A stretch of 32,082 nucleotides of DNA from Anaerolineales bacterium (GTDB taxonomy: Bacteria > Chloroflexota > Anaerolineae > Anaerolineales > Villigracilaceae): assembly GCA_030834895.1 (NCBI GenBank), contig JAUQXA010000061.1, forward strand, positions 1-32,082, written 5' to 3'. Below are positions 1 to 6,344 of the stretch, piece by piece (the first letter of the stretch is position 1; each line of letters begins with the position of its first letter). Below the pieces are notes generated by a model. It saw only the letters and a program-made list of their open reading frames with translations. It was not told where the DNA came from and did not search any database. The position numbers and the translations under genes are program-made.

Positions 1-1
1 T

Positions 2-949
2 TTGTTCATCCTCGCTGTACTTGCTCCTCCGATTGCAATCGCAAGTGTTCTCCCTCAGGCAGGTTGGCTGCGTTCGTTATGGATGAAGGCGGTCATCCTG
101 ATCGCCCTGCTTCCCATTGTGGCTGGCGGAGTCTTCAAGGCAGGTATGGCGGCCAGTACCTGGATGGGACAGCAGGGTTTGTTATCCGCCATTCTGCGTG
201 TGATCTGGTTGTGGGGTGCAACCGGAGTGTTGTTGTCGCTGGCAGGCATTCTTGGAAAGATGACCATCTCCACAACGGCAGATGCATTTGGGGGAATGAT
301 CAAAGCGGCTCAACAGATTATCTCGATTGGCGCACTCGCTGCCAGCGGGGTGGGAGCCGCAGGCGCGGGGGCGGTCGGTGCGGCAGGAGCCAGTGCAGGC
401 GCAACGGAGGCGGCTGCGAACGGTGGTCTCACTGGCGCGGAAGCCGCCATGAGTCACCTGAATGCGGCAGGACAATTAACACAACAGGCTGGAAATTTGG
501 ATGCAATGGGGTTGCACGCGCCTGCCGCCTACAATCGTTCCCTGGCGCATGGACATGAACTGGCGGCACGACAGGCGGAGTTGGGGGAACGCATGCAACG
601 CTTCGGCGGTGTCGCGTCCGCGTCCACACCTGCCTCCCAGGATTTTGGCTTCTCCTCATCAGTAAATTCGTCCATTCAATCCAACTTCAACGGTTCACCG
701 CAGGAATTTCAGCAGGGTTTTCAGGCGATGTCTGCCGACATCGCCAAACACGGAATGGATCCGAATGCATTTGCCGCGCAATATCCGGAAGAAACCGCGC
801 ACATGACCAGGGCCTACCTGGATCATCCAGAAGAGATCATCACAGCACGCGACCCGTTATATCGCGCTTCCGAACTCGGAAGCGCCACACGTGTAAAAGA
901 GATGCTCACCTTCATACCAAACAAAAACGAAGAAGACAAGCCAACATGA
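2..949 (+). CDS. TrbL/VirB6-like conjugation membrane protein, C-terminal part
   Basis: The gene is open at the left edge, so only its last ~315 residues are visible and the true start lies upstream. The visible part begins with about three hydrophobic segments (roughly residues 1-20, 25-50 and 60-90). An Ala/Gly-rich stretch (about 95-140) and a long hydrophilic tail follow. This hydrophobic-then-soluble plan is typical of the large polytopic channel proteins of conjugative type IV secretion systems (TrbL/VirB6 type). No catalytic motif is visible, and the call rests on architecture plus neighbours. Its stop overlaps the next start by four bases (ATGA), which implies translational coupling in an operon. 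Another polytopic membrane protein is possible. Confidence 0.5.
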   Translation: MFILAVLAPPIAIASVLPQAGWLRSLWMKAVILIALLPIVAGGVFKAGMAASTWMGQQGLLSAILRVIWLWGATGVLLSLAGILGKMTISTTADAFGGMIKAAQQIISIGALAASGVGAAGAGAVGAAGASAGATEAAANGGLTGAEAAMSHLNAAGQLTQQAGNLDAMGLHAPAAYNRSLAHGHELAARQAELGERMQRFGGVASASTPASQDFGFSSSVNSSIQSNFNGSPQEFQQGFQAMSADIAKHGMDPNAFAAQYPEETAHMTRAYLDHPEEIITARDPLYRASELGSATRVKEMLTFIPNKNEEDKPT

Positions 950-1416
950 CCCTCACGGAAACATTTGCGTTGGTCTCCTTCTCCCTGTTTAGTTATGCCG
1001 ATTTGCGCTATCGGCTGGTGCCTGGGATTGAGGTCTTCCTGTTAGGAACGATCCTGCTGACCTTGCCCATCACTCCCATCCAAACCGGGATCGTGATCCT
1101 GGCCTGTGCCTGGAGTCTATTCCGAAATCTTTCCGGTTGGTTTGCCTTGATATTGTTGTTTTATCCGCCTGTCTGGCCGGTCCTGCTCACTGGATATGGA
1201 TATCGCAAGGGAATCGTTGGCAGGGCAGACCTGCTTGCGATCAGCGGGCTGGCCTGTCTTTTTCCCTTGCCTGCCGTATTGCTGTCATTATTTGGTTTGG
1301 AAGCCTGGCGCAGACTTTGGATCCGCAGACAGATGGGGGCCATCCCTGCCTTGCCCGGTTTGCTGCTTGGATTAATTGCCTGGCTCTTGCTGCGTTTGTT
1401 CTTCCAAACTCCATAG
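946..1416 (+). CDS. Minimal prepilin-peptidase-like (A24) membrane protein
   Basis: A 156-aa, very hydrophobic protein with about five to six membrane segments. Two aspartates sit where the A24 aspartic peptidases (PilD/TadV/CpaA type) keep their catalytic pair. D19 lies in YADLRYRLVP, which resembles the family D-x-R-x-R-x-I-P motif. D95 lies in GRADLL, which stands in for the usual GxGDxK. The length matches the short TadV/CpaA form without the methylase domain. If active, it would process pilin-like precursors in the inner membrane, which fits the small pilin-like neighbours. The altered second motif leaves activity uncertain. The start overlaps the previous gene by four bases. Confidence 0.5.
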   Translation: MTLTETFALVSFSLFSYADLRYRLVPGIEVFLLGTILLTLPITPIQTGIVILACAWSLFRNLSGWFALILLFYPPVWPVLLTGYGYRKGIVGRADLLAISGLACLFPLPAVLLSLFGLEAWRRLWIRRQMGAIPALPGLLLGLIAWLLLRLFFQTP

Positions 1417-1462
1417 CGACACGAACACCCATCCCCCATCCACAATTGAATATCATGACCCC

Positions 1463-2272
1463 ATGCCGCGCTCTGGAACCCTGGGCAACCTACAACCCTA
1501 CACTCCCTTTGGTGTCTTCGCTGGCCTGCCTTTCTGGGGCGGCGGCTTGACTCTACTCGCCGCAGCGCCAGGAATTGGCAAGACCTCCTGGCTGCTGCGG
1601 ATGTTATTCGAATCATCCTCCCTGCATATCCCTTCTGCCATTGGATGTTACGAACACACTCCCGAAGAATTGCGATATCGCTTGTTCTTACAAACCGAGG
1701 CGCTGACCAGCGGTCCGCATCATCAAGCCCCACAAGAAAAGGTCGAAGCAGCCCTGGCACGCGCCAGCGAAGCGGTTCTGCTCTCCCTCAATTCGCGCGA
1801 AGATACAGTCCGCGCTTTGGAAGATATGTTGATCCATGATTACGCCTTTCCAGTAAAGGGACCTGCCTTGATCGCAGTGGACTACCTCAATCGTGTTCCC
1901 GTAATCGGATTGACTGGCATGATGGATGAAGAAGGCCGCAGTGGAGAAGCAGCCGCCGCATTGCGCGAGATGGCGCGTCATCATGGCTGGGCGATCATCG
2001 CCGCCGCCGCATTGAAGTCCGAGAATTTCAATGATGGCGACGACCTATCCGCCTTGTTGGGAGATGAAAGAGTCCCTTATGAAGCCGACCGTGTGCTGGT
2101 CGTCCAACGCAAAGGAGAAGTACAGGATTGTGGATGCGCCCCATTGGAAGTCATCACTCTGAAAGATCGCACCGGTCCTGCGCGCCGCTGGCCAATGCAA
2201 TTCTGGGGCGAACATTTCTATCCTGCCCTCGAAGCGGAATTCCACAAACATGATCCAATGACGCTCTCATGA
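1463..2272 (+). CDS. DnaB-like RecA-fold ATPase
   Basis: A 269-aa P-loop ATPase. Walker A reads APGIGKT at about residues 35-41. Walker B reads ALIAVDYLNR at about 135-144, and the DYL sequence is typical of DnaB/RadA-type helicase domains. A later strand (WAIIAAAALKSEN) resembles the family's sensor motif. Only the RecA core is present, with no DnaB N-terminal primase-binding domain. I start at the ATG at 1463, just before the conserved region. The earlier in-frame ATG at 1376 would overlap the preceding membrane gene and add unrelated sequence. The gene lies between membrane genes, and its stop overlaps the next start (ATGA). It may power assembly or DNA handling for transfer, which is inference. 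Confidence 0.6.
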   Translation: MPRSGTLGNLQPYTPFGVFAGLPFWGGGLTLLAAAPGIGKTSWLLRMLFESSSLHIPSAIGCYEHTPEELRYRLFLQTEALTSGPHHQAPQEKVEAALARASEAVLLSLNSREDTVRALEDMLIHDYAFPVKGPALIAVDYLNRVPVIGLTGMMDEEGRSGEAAAALREMARHHGWAIIAAAALKSENFNDGDDLSALLGDERVPYEADRVLVVQRKGEVQDCGCAPLEVITLKDRTGPARRWPMQFWGEHFYPALEAEFHKHDPMTLS

Positions 2273-2751
2273 CAGACATTTCTTTATTATTGTTGACCTT
2301 TTTACGCGAAGCCTGGATGGCTCTCGCTGGTGCGTTTCTGGCCTTTGCTCTTCTGGCAGGTATTGCTCAAATGTTGCGCGTAAGTTCCGCCAGTGTATTG
2401 GGCGCCAACCTGTGGGTATGGGAGTCCATTTCCGCATTGGCATCCATCGTGATCCTGGGGTTGTTTGCCTTTTTGGGAATCCCGCAGATCGTGAGCGCAT
2501 TGCAATCCTCCCTGCCAGACGCAGGTGGATGCGGACCCATCAGTGAACTCGGGACTCTGGCGTCCGGATTGATCGGCGGATTGGCGGCGTTGCGAATGCT
2601 CAAGGCAGCATTCACCACCATGTTGTCCGCCTCGATCGGTGGAGCATCCTCATTTGCCAATGCGCTCATTGAATGTGGCGAGGCGCTTTTTGGCATGATC
2701 CTTGCCAGCGCAGCCATTCCCCTTGCCGCCTGGTTTCTAGGTACCTGTTGA
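2269..2751 (+). CDS. Small polytopic membrane protein of the transfer operon
   Basis: A 160-aa protein with about four hydrophobic segments (approximately 5-35, 48-75, 92-112 and 125-158) separated by short loops. One loop has the sequence DAGGCGP. I do not recognise the family. Coupling to the ATPase gene before it (4-bp overlap), and its place before a pilin-like and a PrgI-like protein, argue for a structural role in a secretion channel or pilus. A VirB2/TrbC relative is possible but the protein is larger than usual. No signal peptidase site is clear. Confidence 0.5.
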   Translation: MTDISLLLLTFLREAWMALAGAFLAFALLAGIAQMLRVSSASVLGANLWVWESISALASIVILGLFAFLGIPQIVSALQSSLPDAGGCGPISELGTLASGLIGGLAALRMLKAAFTTMLSASIGGASSFANALIECGEALFGMILASAAIPLAAWFLGTC

Positions 2752-2773
2752 ATTTTGAAAGGAGAAGATTTTT

Positions 2774-3040
2774 ATGTTCGATCCAATCATGGAACAAATT
2801 CTCGCGATTGCCCGTGACGCCTGGGCATTCATGGCCGGACTTCTGATCGTCGTGGCATTGCTGGGCGGTCTGTATTTCATTTTGCAAGGCACAGCAGGCA
2901 TGGCATTTGGCGGCAGCCGTATGACCTCGATGGCGATCATCGGCGTGGTTGGGCTGGTCATCATTGTGTTGTTTGCCTTCCTCTTCCTGCCGCAGTTGGG
3001 TGAGATGTTGAAGAACTTCCAACCCCAACCGCCGTTTTAG
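2774..3040 (+). CDS. VirB2/TrbC-like pilin candidate
   Basis: An 88-aa protein with two transmembrane helices (about residues 17-40 and 52-74) joined by a short Gly-rich loop (GMAFGGSRM), and a short proline-rich tail. This two-helix hairpin, the small size and the position next to a PrgI/VirB3-like gene match the pilin/VirB2 slot of conjugative systems. A strong ribosome binding site (AAAGGAGAAG) precedes the ATG, consistent with the high expression expected for a structural subunit. The family assignment rests on architecture and not on a diagnostic motif. Confidence 0.5.
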   Translation: MFDPIMEQILAIARDAWAFMAGLLIVVALLGGLYFILQGTAGMAFGGSRMTSMAIIGVVGLVIIVLFAFLFLPQLGEMLKNFQPQPPF

Positions 3041-3047
3041 GAGCGCC

Positions 3048-3539
3048 ATGTTCAATGACCGCGATCTGGGCATTCTCGGCGCTGGGGCGCTCCTGGCAGT
3101 TTTGTGTTTATTCCTGCCGCTATCATTCACAGGGAAGGTGGTGATCGGTTTTCTGGTATTGGTCGGGTTCATGGCGCTGGCGCTCCTGCGCCTTGGACCC
3201 GACCGCGTCCCGCCCGAAGTCTGGCTGACGCGCCGCTTTCGTTATTCGATGCAGACCCGCCAGTATGTCAATCAACAGACGGCGACTCGTAAAACGGAAA
3301 ACGCGCAACCATCCCAAAAACATACTCCCGAACAAGGGACGTTTGAACGTAAACAGCCTGCTCCAGCATTCAATACACACACTGGATCGGACACGGTACG
3401 CCCGGTGGGTCTGGCATGGGATGAGGTCGGCGTCTATCCGCTGTTGACCGTCCTGCTTGGTGTTGTGGGAGTCTACTTTGCCGTCTGGCTTGCCAATGGC
3501 GGCGCACAGGAACTCTCGGTCTGGTTTATCTGGAGATAA
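3048..3539 (+). CDS. PrgI/VirB3-like membrane protein
   Basis: A 163-aa protein. Two helices at the N terminus (about 5-22 and 27-45) are followed by RLGPDRVPPEVWLTRRFRYS. This resembles the PrgI family signature, in which a proline-rich turn leads into W-L-x-R-R-x-R-Y after the second helix. PrgI is the VirB3 equivalent in many conjugative systems and normally sits before the VirB4 ATPase. A hydrophilic linker (about 75-125) and a third helix near the C terminus (about 130-150) are additional. It begins 7 bases after the pilin-like gene. No VirB4 gene is present inside this window. Confidence 0.55.
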   Translation: MFNDRDLGILGAGALLAVLCLFLPLSFTGKVVIGFLVLVGFMALALLRLGPDRVPPEVWLTRRFRYSMQTRQYVNQQTATRKTENAQPSQKHTPEQGTFERKQPAPAFNTHTGSDTVRPVGLAWDEVGVYPLLTVLLGVVGVYFAVWLANGGAQELSVWFIWR

Positions 3540-3540
3540 G

Positions 3541-4473
3541 ATGATTACATTGATTTCATTAATTGCAGCGCTGGCGCTGGCAGCCATCCCCATCGCCTTT
3601 GGTTGGCGGCGCACCGTGGATGAAGCGGGCATGGCACGCGCGATGGGCATTGCCCAGCCGAAGAAAAAATTTGATCCCGAAAAATTCGCGCGCCAGACTG
3701 GAACAGGTTTGGCATTCAATCAGATCGCCTATGGGTTTCTCGCATGGGTCGGTGGTGGACTGGCGGGCGGCATGTTCCTGGGAGTTTTTCCCGCCATTCT
3801 GTTTGCGATTGCAGGCGGCTTGTTATATGCCGGAACGCTTTCCGATAAACGCCAGGAGTTTCGTTTAAAACAAGCCAAGGATATCCTGCGCGGGCTGGGT
3901 GTGGTGGAGACTCTGCTTTCGCAAGGCAAGCCGCTTGGTGACGCGTTGGATGATGCGGCGCAAGCCGTGGGACCGGATGGCAGGATGGTGCTAGGTGATC
4001 TGGTAGTTCGCCTGCGTACCGCGCCCGCCGATGAAGCAGCATTAGCTGTGCGTGAATGGACGACTGCCTGGGACAATCCCGCTGTGGATATTGTCGCAAC
4101 GTCTTTACTTGCCTCCATCGAAGGTCGCATCGAGATTGGACCGTTGGTGGCATCTCTTCGTAAAACTCTGGGAACGGTGGTGGAAGTCTTATCCCGTGCC
4201 CGTGCTGCCGCCAAGGGCGTGGAATGGCAGGCGCGTTTTCTGGCGCTCTTTCCGCCCGCAGTGTTGGTGGTAATCGCCATCACAACCCCTGAAACTGGAA
4301 AGTTGTATTCCGCTAATCCGCTTTTGTTATCTCCTGTAATTATCGGTTCTGGCGTTTCATACTGGCTTTCGATGAGGATGATCCGTAATGGACTGTCCAT
4401 CGAAGCCTCGATGGGTTTACAGGCAGGACAGCAGGGCGAGATCCGCCTGGATCGCCTGGGACGGGTTTTGTAG
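3541..4473 (+). CDS. TadB/GspF-like membrane protein
   Basis: A 310-aa protein with an N-terminal helix, a helix pair at about 60-100, a soluble helical middle, and two C-terminal helices. The middle (KDILRGLGVVETLLSQGKPLGDAL) and the later segment SRARAAAKGVEWQARFLALFPPA resemble the T2SS-F fold of TadB/TadC, the inner-membrane platform of Tad pili. I chose the ATG at 3541 because it directly follows the previous stop and has GGAG upstream; an earlier in-frame ATG at 3457 overlaps that gene. With the prepilin-peptidase-like protein it gives this operon a type IV pilus flavour. Medium confidence in the family. Confidence 0.55.
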   Translation: MITLISLIAALALAAIPIAFGWRRTVDEAGMARAMGIAQPKKKFDPEKFARQTGTGLAFNQIAYGFLAWVGGGLAGGMFLGVFPAILFAIAGGLLYAGTLSDKRQEFRLKQAKDILRGLGVVETLLSQGKPLGDALDDAAQAVGPDGRMVLGDLVVRLRTAPADEAALAVREWTTAWDNPAVDIVATSLLASIEGRIEIGPLVASLRKTLGTVVEVLSRARAAAKGVEWQARFLALFPPAVLVVIAITTPETGKLYSANPLLLSPVIIGSGVSYWLSMRMIRNGLSIEASMGLQAGQQGEIRLDRLGRVL

Positions 4474-5174
4474 TGAAGGGCTTCTTCCGTTTCTCGATTG
4501 TTTTGATGACCGCCCCGCTGTTATGCGGGGCGGCTTTGGTGGTTGGGTATGTGATGTTGGTGGTGCTTACCATTCCCCAATTACCGGATTGGGCGCAGCC
4601 TGGTGTGGAACAATGGCTGTTCGATGTCCCTCAATATGCGGAAACCAGTGATAACGGTTCGTATGGCAATTCGACGCCGGCGGGCATGAGCGCTGTTCCG
4701 TGGGATGGATATGTTGGTCCCGGTTCAGAGATTTACGGATTACCGCTCGTTGGTCCGATCCAGCATTGGAGTGAATGGGTTGGCAAGCCCTTGTTGGGTT
4801 GTGTCTTTCAAGACCCGCATTATCGGACGCACACGGGCAGTGACTTCCCCGTGAATGAAGGAACTCCAATTCATACAACAATTGCCGGCAAGGTAGTGTG
4901 GTCCGGCTCGAATGGTCCGTGGGGCAATCTGGTGGTGGTGGAGAATAACGGCTACCAGGTCTGGCTGGCTCATTTGAGCAGCATCCAGGCATCTGAAGGG
5001 GACATCCTGAATTATGGCGATGTGGTCGGATTGAGCGGTAACACCGGCAACAGCACTGGCGCGCATTTGCATTACGGCATCAAGCAAAAGACGGGTGAGA
5101 AGAGTTATGTCTGGCTCAACCCGCAATCCTTCTTTACCGAAGATGAATTCATTTCCATAGGATGTTCGGATTAG
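4473..5174 (+). CDS. Membrane-anchored M23 (LytM) peptidase
   Basis: A 233-aa protein with an N-terminal hydrophobic anchor or signal (about 5-33) and an extracytoplasmic M23 domain at about 105-215. The zinc ligands are visible: H120 and D124 in HTGSD, and H200 in HLHYG. The accessory histidines H167 (LAHLSS) and H198 are present too, so it is probably an active peptidoglycan endopeptidase. Conjugation machines of bacteria with thick walls commonly encode such an enzyme to open the wall for the channel. The GTG start shares one base with the preceding stop TAG, consistent with the same operon. Confidence 0.85.
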   Translation: MKGFFRFSIVLMTAPLLCGAALVVGYVMLVVLTIPQLPDWAQPGVEQWLFDVPQYAETSDNGSYGNSTPAGMSAVPWDGYVGPGSEIYGLPLVGPIQHWSEWVGKPLLGCVFQDPHYRTHTGSDFPVNEGTPIHTTIAGKVVWSGSNGPWGNLVVVENNGYQVWLAHLSSIQASEGDILNYGDVVGLSGNTGNSTGAHLHYGIKQKTGEKSYVWLNPQSFFTEDEFISIGCSD

Positions 5175-5177
5175 CTT

Positions 5178-6287
5178 ATGATTGTTCGTATTGGTGATGT
5201 GACTTTTTCGGATTGGGTCAGCCTGAAATACGAAGGCGGTTACACGGACACCTTCATTTTCCATATCAATGCCTTGAATGGTCTCCCACCTTTCGTATAT
5301 CGTCCTCTTCTGCAGCGTCTGGTTGCCCACCTGAATCAAAAAAGACCTGGCGCATCTCTTTGGATACGGGTGGACTCTCCCGGTGAATGGTATCTGGCAG
5401 AGGTCAAACGGTCCATCCTTCCCGGGCTTGGATTGCCATATGCCGTGACCCGTGTCGAGGAGGAACCAGACTATTGTAGTTTTTCTTATCGCCCAAGATT
5501 ATTTTATTCGTCCCAGCACCGTCCTCCTGCTGTGGAAGATGGCTTCTCCCATGTTTCTCAGGAGGAATTGAAATGCTTGCAGGTGTTGGGAAGGATCATG
5601 AAAGGGAACGATGATGAGGTTGCGTCGCTGGTGGGGCTTCCTGAGACATTAACTTATGATATTTTGCAATCGCTTCAGAAAAGCGGCTTGACAGTACATA
5701 AGATTGGCGAAAAGATACAAAAAGACAAATCCATGCCAAAGGAGATGGACCCGTTCCCCATGTGGCATCCAACGCGGGCAGGATTGGCTATTGCATTGCG
5801 GAGTTGGGGCGCGTCGAAGAAGGTACATTTCAGCGGGTTCAAGGAATTGAGTCCACATCAGATAGGGTCCCCCCACAGAAATACTTCACGCAGGTGGACG
5901 GCATGGTTGCGTTCAGCTTATCCACGCGCGGAGATTTGGGATGGTTGGAGCGAGACCCGTTTGCCAGATTTATCCGTCTATCCAGATGCACTGGCTTGGG
6001 GAAGAATTCAAGGATATGAGACTCTACTTTGGTTGGAAGTAGGAGATGACCATAAGAGCAAGGATGAAATAAATGATATTACAAGAAAGAGATTGGGGGA
6101 TGCGTGGAAATTCTGCCAAGAGACCGGAGTACGGCTAGTCTTTGTGCAGTTAAGTGTGAACTGGGTTACTAAAACTGTGCGCTGGTCTATCAAAGGATTA
6201 TCGCCTGATTTATCTGTTGTACTGGCAAATAGACATGACTTTGCGAAACTACCCACAGTGGAGTGGGGAAAGGTTACTATTTCATGA
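5178..6287 (+). CDS. Winged-helix protein, replication-relaxation-like
   Basis: A 369-aa protein that I do not firmly recognise. The middle (about 130-215) reads as a winged-helix unit: a helix-turn-helix (DDEVASLVGLPETLTYDILQ), a recognition-like helix and then PTRAGLAIAL. The C-terminal third has PDALAWGR, LLWLEVGDD and a spaced KRLGDAWKF. This D...E-x plus K/R-helix pattern resembles the nuclease-like C-terminal half of the replication-relaxation family common on conjugative elements. It starts four bases after the M23 gene stop, with a weak ribosome binding site. It is the last gene before the defence island. The N-terminal ~110 residues match nothing I know. Confidence 0.4.
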   Translation: MIVRIGDVTFSDWVSLKYEGGYTDTFIFHINALNGLPPFVYRPLLQRLVAHLNQKRPGASLWIRVDSPGEWYLAEVKRSILPGLGLPYAVTRVEEEPDYCSFSYRPRLFYSSQHRPPAVEDGFSHVSQEELKCLQVLGRIMKGNDDEVASLVGLPETLTYDILQSLQKSGLTVHKIGEKIQKDKSMPKEMDPFPMWHPTRAGLAIALRSWGASKKVHFSGFKELSPHQIGSPHRNTSRRWTAWLRSAYPRAEIWDGWSETRLPDLSVYPDALAWGRIQGYETLLWLEVGDDHKSKDEINDITRKRLGDAWKFCQETGVRLVFVQLSVNWVTKTVRWSIKGLSPDLSVVLANRHDFAKLPTVEWGKVTIS

Positions 6288-6300
6288 AAACGGTTATACT
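6272..6300 (+). promoter_or_regulatory. Possible weak promoter before the PLD-helicase
   Basis: A TATACT -10 box at 6295-6300 has a poor TTACTA -35 (6272-6277) 17 bases upstream. It lies in the 57-bp gap before the PLD-helicase gene. The -10 is good and the -35 poor, so this is tentative. Confidence 0.3.
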
Positions 6301-6344
6301 TAACTTCACTGGTCACCTCCCAAGGAGAATGTGCTGGGGGAATT

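Noticed and set aside
1161..1760. Minus-strand 199-codon frame
   Set aside because: It lies opposite two convincing plus-strand genes and has an arbitrary composition.
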